A stretch of 64,000 bases of DNA from NCBI GenBank assembly GCA_903813345.2, contig CAIIXF020000010.1, positions 18,489,181 to 18,553,180 on the forward strand, in the 5' to 3' direction. Shown here piece after piece: positions 1 to 12,991 of the stretch. Each line of letters opens with the position of its first letter. The stretch's first letter is position 1. The translations under genes were made by a program, and so were the position numbers. The stretch comes from Owenia fusiformis. Lineage: Eukaryota; Annelida; Polychaeta; Sabellida; Oweniidae. The notes beneath the pieces are model-generated. The model saw only the letters and a program-made list of their open reading frames with translations, was not told the origin of the DNA and did not search any database.

Positions 1-1116
1 CTTTCTGCAATATATCTCATGATGCATAATCGTCTTTTATAATAGTAATGTGATAAAATTGATATCCCCCACTGACAACTGATTGACACATGTTAGATAT
101 TGATATTCTGCACGGTCACGCATGCACATTTGAAGTAGGCGGACTCCACTCAGTCTCATATTTCATAAATTCATCACATGACATTGACAATGACAGATCA
201 TGCATGATGGAAACACAAACATCATTCTGCCATAGTAAAAAAAATGTGAAATTCAGCTTACTGAATAAAGTAAGGATAACTTTGTATATTCTAAATGATC
301 TGTCTTTACAGGAAAATTTATGGTTTGGAATATATTTTATCTAAAGAATTATTTTGGGAAGTATTGGTGCAATAGTTAGGAAGAAAATCATTTACAACAC
401 TCACAGAAAAATTTTGGAAGAAACAACATGGTACAGAATAGATATCTACAAAACAACCTTCATTACATATTACGTACAGGTTACTGTTACTTATCCAAAA
501 TCATGTTTAAAGTTATCTTAGACCTCATCAGAATAGAAGTATTGACACACATTAATAATTCAAAAGGTTCATGTAGATTTGATTTCTCAAAAATAAGCAA
601 TCAGTGGACCTCAGTGAAAATAGTATGTTTAAAAAATAAGCTACTTTAGAGACCCAGTTTTTATCCATATGTAGATTTATTTATCAAGATTCTAGGAAAC
701 CATTTGGAATTTTTACATTTTTTCATTCAACACACTAGTGCCAATATTTATCACTGTTTGCCCTGTTTATTTTAGATTGTTTGTGGTATGGCTAATGTGT
801 GATCTCTTTTGATTCTTTTCCACAATGTTAGTTTTGAAGCATGAGCCTCAAAATTAACATGGCTGATGCTCTCAAAAATTCTTTATAGCATTTTGCAAAT
901 GCTATCCGAAATAATCAAAAGTTAAATCTTAAAAATATGAATTTTGTTCAGTATCATTCATCAGAGACCTTTTTTCTCATTTTTGTGAAAGCAAATGAAC
1001 ACAGAGGCTTGAATGCACATACGCTGATTTATCAAAATACTAAATCATATTCATTATTAAAATGAAGAATAAAATAATAAACCAATTCATGAAGATGCTT
1101 TGTAATAATATTTCAG
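1..1116. other. Upstream part of an RSL24D1 intron, no gene seen
   Basis: This AT-rich stretch precedes the first visible RSL24D1 exon. I looked for the missing N-terminal exon, which should carry the zinc-finger start of the protein, and did not find it. The intron therefore probably runs off the left edge. The short open frames here have no recognisable content and are not flanked by convincing splice sites. Confidence 0.5.
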
Positions 1117-2732
1117 ATTTTCCGGTTCTGTCGAGGGAAATGCCACAAAGCTTTCAAAAAGAAGAGGAATCCCAGGAAGACAAGATGGACGAAAGCTTTC
1201 CGTAAGGCAGCAGGAAAAGACTTGGCAGTTGACCCATCATTTGAATTTGAAAAACACAGAAATGTTCCAGTGAAATATGACAGAGCACTTTGGCAAAATA
1301 CTGGTATGTTTGTAATAAAATGGTAAATGGAAAACATTACATACCATAATAAACATCTGTCATATACAATCTTATAATAGAATTAATATTTTTAGTAATA
1401 GATGCTACCAAATTCATTCATTGATTCTCTTATAGTCTGATCAATCTGTGATTTCAGTCGAGGCTTTAAAAAAGGTCGAAACTATAAAGTTGAAGCGACA
1501 GGCCCAGTTTATAAAGAACAGACTGAAAGAAGGCAAGAGGTTGCGCAAAGTGGAAGACATACAGGAAGTCAAGAAGAACATTCATCTCATCAAATCACCA
1601 GCAGGTATGAACTACATAGTACATGTATTCCTCTTCAATGTACAGTGAAACCTGTTAAGTGGAACACCTCTATCTCATGATAAACTTAAGTCCTAACCAC
1701 AAATGATATTGCTTTACAAGAGTCCTGGCTAGCAGCACCATTTCTACCCTTTGTTTACAACTGTGATGCTGATGATTGATACATAATTTGATTGAAGTTA
1801 AATAGTAGCTGGGACAGAACAAGTCCCAAGTCTGTATATTCACTCTTATTTCTATTCCTTGGAGAAATCCCAACATAGAATTTTATTGGTTTTAATTAGA
1901 ACTTATTAGTTAAAGATAGTGAAACATTGATTCTGATTGGTCTACAATCAAAATTTGCCATTTGTGCAACAAATGTAACATTTTGATGTAATTAATAACA
2001 GTCCAAGTTAGTGTTGTCGCGATTAATCGATACATCGCCAAAAGTGATTCTGGTAATGCATCGATGTCTGAAACAAAACATTGATGTTTAAAAATAAATA
2101 AAATCTGCTAAAAATCACCTTTTCTTATCTCGTTTTGAAGTAAATGTCTTACTTTTCTCATTGCTTTATTCAATTTCTAATGTTTTCCGATATTTTTTCA
2201 CTTTAAAAATATTTTAGTTTGCAAAAATGAACCAATGGCCTCCAACTTTTACTTTGTTATCCCTACATCGGGATTTGCATTGATGTTCACTCCAGAAAAT
2301 TGCCGATGCATCGATGTTCAATTATGGCACATTGCGACAACACTAGTCCAAGATATAAATGGGACTTGTTCTGTTCAGGCTACTATGAAATGAATGTCAA
2401 CCTGCAGTGCAATGACCCAAATTTGGATCCGGAAGTCATTTTTTGATTACAGATTTTGATTGGGCGCTTGATCAAAAAAATTGCCTTTGGTTGTAGATGT
2501 ACACTACCTTACCAAATAACTTGACTGCAATGACCTAAATTCTGATTTGGTAGTCATTTTTGAAATACTGATCTTGCATTTGCATGATTACCAAATGATA
2601 TATGTATGTTTTATAATTCCAGGACTTCAAAAGAAGAAAGCTACACAGGGTGTGGTGGAAGTTATACAAGATTCATCATCAGAGGAAGAGGATGATGAAG
2701 AAGAACAGATGGAAGCAGTTGAGGCCAACTAG
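1117..2732 (+). CDS. RSL24D1: RSL24D1 / RLP24 ribosome biogenesis protein, 3' exons (5' end outside window)
   Basis: This is the nuclear pre-60S assembly factor related to ribosomal protein eL24, which is exchanged for eL24 late in large-subunit maturation. Three exons join in frame: 1117-1303 after an ATTTCAG acceptor, 1458-1604, and 2623-2732 ending in TAG. The first encodes the diagnostic basic stretch [20 protein letters not shown], then [11 protein letters not shown] and the SFEFEKHRN...YDRALW block. The second encodes a Lys/Arg-rich helix ([26 protein letters not shown]). The last gives an acidic tail ([19 protein letters not shown]), as expected for this family. The first exon with the Cys-x2-Cys start of the zinc finger is missing and must lie left of the window. 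Intron 2 carries a small hAT-like element. What I see matches the RLP24 family rather than cytosolic eL24, because of the eL24-unlike KKKRNPRK...WTKAFRK core and the acidic end. Confidence 0.9.
2009..2345. mobile_element. Non-autonomous hAT-like MITE in the RSL24D1 intron
   Basis: The ends are inverted: TAGTGTTGTCGCGAT on the left and, reverse-complemented, TAGTGTTGTCGCAAT on the right. Inside are ATCGATGCATCG-type sub-terminal repeats. The flanks GTCCAAGT (2001-2008) and GTCCAAGA (2346-2353) form an 8-bp target duplication with one mismatch, which is the hAT hallmark. There is no coding capacity. A further weak inverted pair around it (GAACAAGTCCC near 1818, its complement near 2362) suggests nesting in an older element. 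Confidence 0.75.
2397..2575. repeat. Diverged direct repeat in the RSL24D1 intron
   Basis: Two diverged copies of a segment of about 45 bp, spaced about 125 bp apart, share GCAATGACC(C/T)AAATT and GTCATTTTT. This is non-coding and sits just before the last RSL24D1 exon. Confidence 0.4.
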
Positions 2733-2941
2733 ACAAACAGACACTTTGACCATCTTACAAAAAAACAGACACTTTTAAACATCTTGACAACATGAAGCTC
2801 TAAGTTGTCAACCATGTAAAATATCTGACACAGATCCATAATACTGTACTCCTACTTAATTTTGCGCTACGTATTTTGACGAAACTGCCAAATTAAAATG
2901 GCTGCCAAATTAAGTAGAGTATCCTATTGTGATGAAGAGGG

Positions 2942-2947
2942 AATAAA
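2942..2947 (+). promoter_or_regulatory. Probable polyadenylation signal of RSL24D1
   Basis: AATAAA lies about 210 bp after the RSL24D1 stop codon in an AT-rich 3' region. Another AATAAA follows near 3313. Either could end the transcript. Confidence 0.45.
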
Positions 2948-5900
2948 CAAAATATGTATAAAAATTGTAAAATTAACATTCTTTATTGTGTACAGGCAAA
3001 TAGATATTAATAGGCAGTATCACATATTTCAGATATAAATCAAGTGACATGATATAAATCAGTTATTCAGATGCACTAGGTCACTGCATTAACTGCATTG
3101 ATGTACAGTAAGATTTATGCATACTCTGATGTACATTGTACTTGTACTTGTGATTGTGCTGTGTAGTACACGAGTACTACATACATAGGTTGAATATTTG
3201 CAGGTAATGCTCTCTCATACATTGATGATGATAAGCAGGTAGACATTTATAAATAGACTGCAACTTAAATACAGGTGATTCCCAGTATTCAATACTGTAT
3301 TGACTATCATTTTAATAAAAATAAAAAATGAAAACCTAAAAAATGTTTTGTATTATTCATAGAGATATGACACCTTGTAGATATTATGACGAAATAAGTT
3401 TCTTTTAATATGAAGCTTATAAAAACCAGGGCTAGAGTCTGATTTAGGCTTGCCTACAATGAAAGGAGTGCATTATTTCAGTCACAATTGCTTATGTGGT
3501 TCAATCCTTTTCACAAAAGTAAAGAGGAAATGTAGAGGAACATGAATTGTAATGCCACTTTCCAATAAAATCCAATATATTCTTCAAATATTCCATTTTT
3601 TCTCATTAAACGTTTTCTCAAGTTGTAGATAATCCCTTTATTACCAGTCTCAGTCCATTTGGCTCAGTGTGCTTTTATGGAATCTCCAAGTCCACCGTCC
3701 ATTAACAGATTACTAGTAACAAGTGTCCACACCGTGCCCATCTTCGTTCACTGGTATAGTTTTCAAATCAGATATGACCATGGTGCAATTGATCGTATTC
3801 TATGCTATTCACACATGATAATTGCAATAACAATGAATGGAGCACTACTGCATACAACAAAATGGTTTCATAATCTTTAGTCTGTGGTTGTAAGTGCAGT
3901 GCGGGAGCCCCCTCGACCCTGAATTTGGTGAAAACGTTCTTTAGAATACCGTAATATGTTCAATATTCGCTGTGATGATCTTGTGTTTTCTGTTAAATCT
4001 CTCGTTAGGCTAGATACGTTTGCTGTTTGCCAATATAGCCTAACTCTACTGGTAAATGTAGTCGTATTATCATAATCCATACTTGAACACCGTGCACCAA
4101 CGCCAACTGCACTGAGGCGCCAACCTTTAGGTCATGAGCGTTTATTTGAAAGGCACATCGAAAATAGGAAAAGGCCAATGGTTGCCCTCAAATAAACGCC
4201 CAGTGTTCGAGCATTCCAGATGATTAAATAATTATTTAGTAATCTAAGAGTATTTTTCCCAATGAACAAAGTTTGGTGGGATCATAGTGAAGCTTACCGT
4301 TGTCTGTTCGGGAAATAACTTATAATTATTTTCCCCAAAACACGTTCCAGACTTTCGGTTGTACGGATTAGTTTTGAGAATGCCTGGGAGGGTAAATGCA
4401 CTCTGTCAAAATGATGTGGTGCCTTTTTGACTCAGAAAGTAATTTAACTCTAACTGTTCCATTTCGTCAACGTTCTAGTGACAAATGAGAGCAAGAAATC
4501 AGCCACCAGAATGCCAAATTTCAGACTTCGGTGCTGAAACGACGCGGAATTCTAAAATGGACAAAAAGATTTTAGGTATCAAAACGACGCCAAGGTATTT
4601 GTGATCATTTGACTGTACGTAACAGTGTCGAAACGGAAAAATGTTTCTATTAAGATTCTCTTTGGACCATATATTTCGTTGGGGGATGCGGCATTACGAA
4701 TAATATGGTAATTTATGCAGAGTTCCTTGGCAGTTCTAATCTTCAAAATATGAGTAATTTTGTTACCAAATTGATCTACGCCGGGTATCGACTTTGAATA
4801 ACGGCTTCCAATCCTCCTTGAAAAATTGGTTATAATTATGAATCAAAATGGAAGTGAATTACTAAATGAATTCATTTTATTTTCACAACTTGCTAAACTA
4901 TTCAGGCATATAGCCAGCTTTTGCCAAGAGGGGGGTCACAAGGGGCGGGGGTTAATATTTGGCAACATTGGCCCAAAATCACTTGAAACGTGCATGCTCA
5001 GAATGGTCGTGAAAACGTACATGATTTTGAAAGAATTTTTGGCCAGGAGGGGGGGGGGGGTCAAACCTCTAGAATCTCCCTGGCTACTGGCCTGCTATTC
5101 AATTGTAAACGTCATCAACAGATTAATATAATGTTATTCATAACCAATTAATCAAAATCCGATTGTGCCATAAATTTGATTTACTTTTTAAAAAAAACTA
5201 TTTTTAATTGTACTTTTTTACATGTAAAAAGTGAACATGAAATAAAAGGGCAGTGAAATCATTAGGAAATCATCTTGTAGTTTTATGCTACGATTAATGT
5301 GTCATCTGTACAATAACAGCTTGTGTGATTTTTTTAGAAAACACATTTACATCCTCCTGAACAGGTGTCCAGAATCCTTACCTTGAGATATTCTGGATTT
5401 TGAAGCCCTGTGGTCGGAGGATGCAAATTTACAAATTTGGATTTTTGATTTGAATTGATTTTTTTAATTTCAATCTCGTGATTTCATTTTATTGCCGTAT
5501 TTCAACTCTTCAATAAAAATTTTATCATTCAATATCTGATATTCTGTATAAAAGCAATTGTTCCTGTGCACGAATGTCAAAACTGCATCATGACCTTCAA
5601 ATAAATTGGTAAGCTTTGGTGAGTCTCAGGCCAGGATAAGGGGCCATGAAGAAACGCGACACACTCCACTGACGGATCCTGAAGCTAACAAGGGGTGGGG
5701 GTACACTTGAATCAGGAAAAAATGTTCACCGGGCCCCTAAAACCCAAAAATGGGACCAACTTTAAAAATTTAAGGCCCATTTTTGATTATTTATGCTAAA
5801 AAGGCCAAGTTATGCCACTTTTTGAGGCTCTACAAATTTTTTTTCTCGGAGCCCACCCTAGGGCTGAAGGGGCGGGTCCCATGCTCCCCCCTCCTGGATC

Positions 5901-7112
5901 TGCTAGAGCACTCTGGCGATATTTGGAAACTGCCAAGCTTTGTTTCATGTCATTTGTGTTTTCCATGAGTTATTTGACAACAGATGAGCTTCTTCTCTTA
6001 GGAACTCCCGGGGATTTCAGTAATGAATCAAAATACACTGTGCGAAAACATAATAGCTGACCTCATTTGTATATAGACACATGATCTTTGCAGAGCATCT
6101 TGGTAGAAACCAACCCTCTACCGATAGCGAATTAATCAAGGTAATGTGTATTAACTGTGTTATAGTATGTAACATTAAGCATGCAATGAAAAGATCATCA
6201 TTCGCGGGGATAGGCCGGGGAAACTTCAGGCGGCCCGGCGGCTAATAAGGTCAGGACTCATGATAGGATTGACTGACCCCTGCTGTTCTAACATAAAATG
6301 ACTGGTAAGACACCTCCAGTAACTGATTACAGTGATATGGGAATACGAACCATGTTACGACAGCAAGATCCGTTAAGAACAGTGACTCTCGGGGGCGAGC
6401 CAAATATTTGTAAACACGGAAGTAATTCATACATGGAAAAGACAACAATGAACGAAACGTCGTCCTTTTTATTCACCCGGGAATCTGAGGAGTATCGTTT
6501 AGGTATAGATTATAGAAGGCAAAATTATTGGGTAATTCATTTGAATATTTTCAAAATAGTAGAACTTTCATTTCATTTTATGACGGTTACATGCTTTCAA
6601 AAGAGGAATATATACATAAACGTTACATATTCCGGGCAATGATCGAGTCTTCACTTACGAATCGGAAAGTTTGCCTACTTAGGTTGGAATTTGATAAGCC
6701 TGGCAAGCGTTCATATCTGAACATTTCTCGGTTTCTAAGTACTATACGAGTATGTAACACTTATAAGTGCCTCAACCAGTGGTGTATAACTACTAACTAG
6801 CCTACAATGACTGCATGTCTACAATGCATGCCTAAAATACCCTTCATTCGACTTCACTTCTTAAAAGAGAGCTTCGTCTTTGCAGTTGATAACTAGACTC
6901 TGCGCGCAGGGTAAAAATACGCACTTTCTCTGCCACTAGAATTATTGCGGGCTTTGGAATGCTACATGCTTAAGAATTAGAAAAACATAGCATTTAATGT
7001 AAGGTTATAGATAGATGAAAGTTCATTCATCGTTTTCTCCGGCATTTGCAGTAAGGTGGTAATCATCTAAGAGAGCAAGTTAGCAAACCTTGACTTGGAC
7101 GATAGCGAGGAA
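2948..7112. other. Intergenic region, no supported gene
   Basis: I see no supported coding exons between the RSL24D1 polyadenylation region and the first F-box gene. The stretch 4900-5100 (AGCCAGCTTTTGCC..., a G-run, ...ATTTTTGGCC) recurs in degraded form at 46370-46480. The stretch 5720-5880 (GGCCC-rich with TTTAAGGCCC) resembles 63200-63390. Both are dispersed repeat families. The open frames at 5783-6060 and 6298-6800 show no domain. The segment just upstream of 7113 should contain the promoter of the first F-box gene, but no motif stands out. Confidence 0.5.
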
Positions 7113-10100
7113 ATGGAATCTCAAGAACAGGGCTCTATTAATACATCTCTAAAAGGCAAAACGGTTGTGTTCGCGGGGACGCTCGCAAATGAACAGGTAG
7201 TCGAAGCTGAAAAGACCAGTGGCTGTAAGGTCTTGACATCTATTAGCAAGGGGGTTGACTTTGTTGTAGTAGGAGAGAATGCAGGCCAGCAGGCAGACGA
7301 AGCAAAATCGATGGGTACGTAACAGGGTATACAGGCCCGTAGCTAGCTTTGCAAAAGGAGTGGGTTCAGTTCACGCACACGAGTGTTCAGTGGTGTATGA
7401 CGTAACAAAAATACGCTTTTTGGGTGTTACAGTATAAAATCATTAATAACATTTATACTTCAACTGTCATCTTATATGTTTAGCGCAATAGCTTAAACTT
7501 TCTTTGTTATTGTAGGTATACGATGTCTTACAGAGACTGAATGGAGCGATGTGGTAATTTTTTCCATCAATCCTTACGTTAGGGGAGGCATCAAAAGTTC
7601 AGTGTCTGATAGGAAACTAAATAAATCTAGTTTTGAGTTGGACCTCCCCCTCCCCCTCAAAACTAAAAACAATGAAAGTTGATCGCGGACTTTTCACATG
7701 TTTTAGCGACTCAATTTGGACTTTCATGGGGGTAGTACTACAACTTATTCATGATTCTTTAACATGTGCCAACAACAATAGGCATAATATTCCATATTCC
7801 ATGCATCTTGGTGAAGAAGGCATCTGGTAAAGTCTTTATTTTTAAACCATTTCAAGGCATTTCAACTCGAAATTGCAAAAAATTTAAATGTTGAAATTTG
7901 TCGGATAGCAAACTGAAATAGCTTTGACCCCCCTCCCCCAACTAGATTTATTTAGTTTTCTATCAGACATTGATCTTTTGATGCCTCCCCTTAGGTCTAT
8001 AGACAATGAAGACATTGTTACCCTTTTCAGCAGATTGATTTCGCTGAAATTTAAAGAATTTTTTGACGAAGAGACACTCCTTTGATTAAGCTTTATAACA
8101 ATCATCTGATTGAAATCCCATGGTCGGAGTTATTCAGTAAAGACTGTGCCCAGCTGGTCTGCAATTCATTACATTTTTCATATACACATGTACAGAATAT
8201 ATTATGGTATATATCATTGATTGATTGGTGTTTTTCTTTTTAACTCAGATAAATGATAGCGCTGACTCAGGACCATCACAGTCCATTGAAGTAAAAAATG
8301 ATGGTAGGAAACGAATTTGTAAAGGTTGGCACAATTGTTTTAGAAAAAATAAAGATAATTTGGATTTATTCTTGCACTCAGTGAAACCTCAAATTAAATT
8401 CACTAAGTACTATATTTAGCAAACATTTTCACATGCACGCGTTTTGAGTTGTTTATAGGCAAAAGTAAAGTGGTTTTCCAAGATGAAAGACCTCATTATT
8501 TTAATATTTTGGCACTTGGACACCACGTAATAGTCAAACCAGATTTTCTCCATAACACACTTTAGAGTAATACTTTTTAAATAACCAAAATCACAAGGAT
8601 AATTATTGTAACGTGTTTGCTTATTATTTTTGTTCATGTCCATATCATTTTTGTTATAGCTAGTACAAAAGCTACGGACAAAGACCAAGTATGTTTATTT
8701 AGTGATATCCCAGATGTTGCTCTCATACACGTGTTCCAGTACCTCCCCATGTGTGACCTGATAAACATTCTCACTGTCTGCGAAAGATGGAATGAACTTA
8801 TTGAAGAAAGTGATTACCTTTGGCGCAAGTTTATTCCAAATAACGTCGACCCGCCTGCCAATTGTGCCAAGGGGTTTCTTAAATCTTTATGGACGAGGAG
8901 CATAAAAATTGGCAAAGAGAGATGGTTACCAGATGTATCGAGAGCTTTCAGAGCCCGAATGAGAGAAATGGATAGATGTAGTCAGTGGGGTTTTGGAGGC
9001 AAGGACCCAATGCGAGCAGGTGCAACATTGTACCAGAGACTCAACCCTACATATGACTTTGTTGAGAAAGGGGGAGACCCGGATAATACAGAACTACTAA
9101 GTGTTATGAAAGAAGTATGGGAGAAGTTTAATAAGGGACAGCCATATTTCAGGTCTGACATAGATTCATATTCCGATCTAGAAGACAGTTATGAGATAGA
9201 AAGTGAGAAAGATGTGATGAAAAAGTCTCGCTCGGTCTCTTACAGTGGCACATTGGAAGTAAGTAATTTTTAACATGTTTTTGTCTGGTTATCATAGTAA
9301 TTCACTGTAGGTACTGTACCTCTCGCTGACCATATTTTAAATATCCATAACCAGGCTTCATAACATTTTTGAATGACCCTGAGAGGGCCACACACATGAT
9401 CGTATGTCATTTTATTTTGACTAAAGCATGAAATGAGATTTCTCAATCTTATTGCACATGTTAATGATGCAATTGAATGTGGAGTTTTTTTATAAAGTTT
9501 ATTTAAATTATTCATCCTTGCTTATTGCAAATCGTTTTGCAAAACACTGTAGCCTGAATAATTTTGGTGCTGTCTATTGAAACATTCTCCTCTAGCTCTA
9601 ACAAAACTTCTTGCTCCATTTCAGTTTGTTCAGGGTATCGTGGAGCCATCCTATGCTACAGAGAGATATGCGATAGATCAGAGAGATCTTGATGGGTTTT
9701 CACACCTTTCTGAGATAACAGGTACCACCTTTCACACCCTTTAGTAAATGTTACCACTTCTCCGTCTGTGTGTGTTGTGGGTGGCCAGGATTTCCAACTC
9801 ATGTTCAAAGAAGTGGATTTGCCTCAAGGTCAAAGTTAAGTCATATGTTTTGCCACATCGTGTATTACGTGTACAACAGTTTAGCGTAATTCAATTTTAG
9901 TCCATTTACCCAATTTCAGTTTTAGTTTTTGATTCTCCCTCGTATAGGTCTTGTTGACTCTAACCTATTCCATTTAGTTGTTTGAAACCTTGCATGATTA
10001 GTTTAGTTCAATCTCCCCTGGAGATTAATTCCATTTTAGTTTCCCTCATTCAATTTTTAGCTCCCCCATTGTATCATATTCAATTTTATTTGATTATCCC

Positions 10101-10380
10101 TTATTCAATTTTAGCTGATTCTCCACCACCCTATAATATCGAAGTCAGTGACGATGAAGATGCATCGGAAGACATTCAGATGTTACAGAAGCACTACAAG
10201 CCGCCAGAGTTGTCCATTTACAAAGAGACCATGGGGATTATATTTGGAGAAGACGACACAAAGGAGGCCAGGAAATTTTCCCTCAACGATGGCTGCTTCA
10301 ATGAGAATTATGAGTATTCGTATACAATCCTCATTGGACCTTATGCAGTCTTGTATGAATCAAGATTTTACGATTTATAG
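7113..10380 (+). CDS. BRCT-F-box protein, copy 1 (six exons, 425 aa)
   Basis: Exons: 7113-7314, 7516-7553, 8249-8324, 8660-9258, 9625-9721 and 10115-10380. All have GT/AG borders and compatible phases, giving exactly 426 codons including TAG. Residues about 10-80 form a BRCT domain (GKTVVFAGTL, VDFVVVGENAGQQADEAKSMG, then the conserved Trp in TETEWSDV), closest in style to DNA ligase/PARP/RFC1 BRCTs. Residues about 119-164 are an F-box (DIPDVALIHVFQYLPMCDL...WRKFI). The F-box predicts recruitment to SKP1-CUL1 ubiquitin ligase, and the BRCT may read a phosphopeptide or poly-ADP-ribose; both are inference. The remaining 260 residues, including an acidic patch (SDDEDASED) and a C-terminal SYTILIGPYAVLYE segment, belong to no family I recognise. 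The ATG at 7113 is chosen because copy 2 has its ATG at the same place. No FBXO orthologue name fits. Confidence 0.85.
7579..7994. mobile_element. Palindromic MITE in intron 2 of BRCT-F-box copy 1
   Basis: Both ends carry a long inverted repeat: AGGGGAGGCATCAAAAG on the left, its complement CTTTTGATGCCTCCCCTTA on the right, followed inward by a shared TCTGATAG(G/A)AAACTAAATAAATCTAGTT. The middle contains a CCTCCCC microsatellite. The element is absent from the equivalent intron of copy 2, so it inserted after the duplication or was lost there. Confidence 0.7.
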
Positions 10381-11469
10381 ACTAACAAAGTAAAGCTAGA
10401 TCCATTATCTTGGACCACGAAAAATATGTTTTGCAACGTCACAAGTGATTGGCATGATGATCACACTTTGTCCCTCCGAGTTTTGATACTGTATCAATTA
10501 TCTTAAAAGTTGACCCACTTCCACCTATAAAAGGGTATATAGTTTTCAATGTATACAGTGCAGAGATAATAGATCAGAGAGAATGTTTTAACATATCGTA
10601 ATTTTACTGGGCTTGGTTGCCCATTTTGTTGTTGTCATTCTCTACAACATACTACTAAGCTCCACGCCCAAGTATTTTTTATTTTGGCAACATATGAATT
10701 CGTTACTTATTATAGACCGCAGTCCAAATTTTTTTTAACGAAATATCAATGATTTTGCCGAATTTTTCAGTTTCATTATTTTGAAACATTGAATACATGT
10801 TTTAATTGGCAGTTTAAAACAGTGCTCATTAACTAAGTCCAATATTCAGCGCCCCTTTAATATCTATTTATGGGCAAATCAATACTAGACTTAGCAGGTC
10901 ATCTGATTCTCAATTTGATTTTAATTTGAATTGATTCTCAATTGGGACCCATAGTGACTTTGCTCCACCGTTCTTGGTTGAGTTTAAGTCATGGCTCTAA
11001 TTGGTACAAAAATTAAGCTACCCACGAATGCTGTTTTTCCTCCGGGGCCTTGCCATAACTAAAGAAAACAATGGTGTGGACATTACTGGATTATTTCCGG
11101 TGTTTCCTTTTGTTGCTACCTCATTTCTCAAAGTATCCATGCCAATTCTTGACTCTGTTGAAAGCCCATGGTCCAATCAACCGTACCTCCTTATCTCATG
11201 ATGACCACACAAAATGATAGAGCGTGGGAACCGACTGTGTCAAATGCTACGGATATTGCAGCTATGTGTGTTGTGTTTTCAAGTGTTATTTTATATATGT
11301 CCGACAAATCGAATTATGGTTTTGATACTATCTAGATGTATTTAATAGTATCTATATGTCCGTTCATTCATTTGACCAATAAAAACCATAACTGCCTGGA
11401 AAGTGATATAAATAAAGTATGTAAATAAATGAATTAAAACGTCAAATTAAGAAGCAAAAGTCTTTTCTG

Positions 11470-11840
11470 GGTCACTGCGAATGGCATGATTTCCTCGAGT
11501 CTCTTCAGTTGCAAGGCAACCATACTGGGACCGATTTGCGTCGTTCCACTACTGCCCTTGGTGGGGGCCCGCTACCATACTATATGACTCCCGGAGTTTA
11601 CTAAAGCACGTTAGTGGAGGAACCAACCACAGTCTCACAATCTGTCTCTGGCAAGAGCGGCCAGAGAACCAACCCATGCCAAGGGCCGGTAAACGGTTGG
11701 ACCTTCGGACCGGGTGTCCGTAGTGACAATGATCAACAACTCCGTACCTGGGGCTCGAACGCGGGACCTCCGTATCCCACGACGTTCAACCGCAAAGTAG
11801 CCTCAGTCTACACCACTAGGCTACCCTGCTTAGGTGTCAA
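11470..11840 (-). mobile_element. tRNA-derived SINE
   Basis: Read on the minus strand from about 11836, the sequence has GGTAGCCTAGTGGTGTAGAC (an RNA polymerase III A box, TRGCNNAGTGG type) and, about 50 bases on, GCGTTCGAGCCCC (B box). That is tRNA-head spacing. A GC-rich body follows. The tRNA-like fold itself is degraded, so this is a SINE and not a functional tRNA gene. The 3' boundary and target duplication are not resolved. Confidence 0.65.
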
Positions 11841-12754
11841 AACTGCTAAAAAATAATGTAGTTGTTACAATTATTTGCTTGGATAAACATGATATTACAT
11901 TTCTTAATTGATTAATCTGATTTAGTTGGAATCGAAGTTCGACCAACGATCAAGGCAATGCAATCAAAAACTCTTGCAAATGTCAACGGGAGTCGTAAAG
12001 ACAGAACGTACAAGAATCGTGATCAATGTAAAGTATAATTTTTAAGGCACATCTTTGAATATCGGGTAGGAGAAACATTCCAAAAGGAAAAAGAATCATT
12101 TAGAACATTTGATTTGTTGCCATTGCGTCTCAAATGAATGAAATAAAAGGTAACGCGGGCCACTAAAGCCGATGAGTGAAAATAATTATAATTGACGCAT
12201 CTAGATCGCTCACTATAACGGTAACTGAATAGGTTTGTGTTGATACGTCGAGGAAAATAAGCTATTTCGACGCTTGAAATAATCTGATTACGCTTATTTA
12301 TAATTACGCGTGGCTATTTAACACAAGTGTTGTGTAGAACAAAAACAAGAAAACTGACAAGAAACAAGAAACCTATTAAGGAACTGTACTTCAGTTTCAA
12401 ATTGTTCAAGATATTTCCGCATGTTCAAAAACACAAAATTTATATTTTAGGCTATCCATATTTTGTCAGATATCTCCAATTCATATTACAAGGAAAACAT
12501 AATCATGTTTCCGAAAAGAATTTACACTCGCTACTCAAAATGAGGCACGGATACAAGTACAGAGAATAGCCTAGTGAAGGCATTATATCTAATAATGGCT
12601 TTTCCATATAGCTTTGAAATCTCGTTAAGGTCTCGTTTTAATGAGCTATATGGGGTTTGTTTTTCTTGAAGGAAAAGAAGTTCATCCATTTTGTTACATT
12701 GACGTTCCGTCTAAGTAACTAGTTGTGGAACAGTGATTATGGCATTCGATATAA

Positions 12755-12850
12755 CGCCTATCGGTACAATGCGCGTCGGTACAATGCGCGTCGGTATAAT
12801 GGGTTTCGGTATAATGCGCGTCGGTATAATGGGTTTCGGTATAATGCGCG
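12755..12850. repeat. Minisatellite of 15-bp units
   Basis: About six tandem copies of a unit like CGGTATAATGCGCGT / CGGTATAATGGGTTT alternate just upstream of copy 2 of the BRCT-F-box gene. It reads open as a Tyr/Thr/His-rich peptide on the minus strand, but that is a repeat artefact. Confidence 0.8.
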
Positions 12851-12991
12851 GACCCCCTCCCTGTGATTCCGTGATGGCTTAATATGATTTGTACAGGTCT
12901 CAATCTCTCAGTAAGGTAGTAAGGGTGATATCATCCAAGATATTAAAGTAGTAGAGCCTAAGCAAATCTTGACTTAGGATAACTTAGCGAA

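Larger units (their letters stand above)
10381..12991. other. Spacer between the tandem BRCT-F-box genes
   Basis: No coding exon is supported. The spacer holds a tRNA-derived SINE on the minus strand (about 11470-11840) and a GC-richer 15-bp minisatellite (12755-12850). The only possible end signal for copy 1 is AATAAA at 11378, nearly 1 kb after its stop codon. Confidence 0.5.

Noticed and set aside
5783-6060. Two overlapping plus-strand open frames
   Set aside because: They lie in the GGCCC-rich dispersed repeat also seen near 63200-63390 and show no domain.
6298-6800. Plus-strand frames of 114 and 90 codons
   Set aside because: No recognisable motif, no splice context and no counterpart in front of the duplicate gene at 12992.
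11750-11836. Functional tRNA gene on the minus strand
   Set aside because: A and B boxes are present, but the acceptor stem does not pair and the sequence continues into a SINE body.
12694-12903. Open frame with HYTETHYTDAH repeats
   Set aside because: Translation of the 15-bp minisatellite at 12755-12850; no independent coding evidence.
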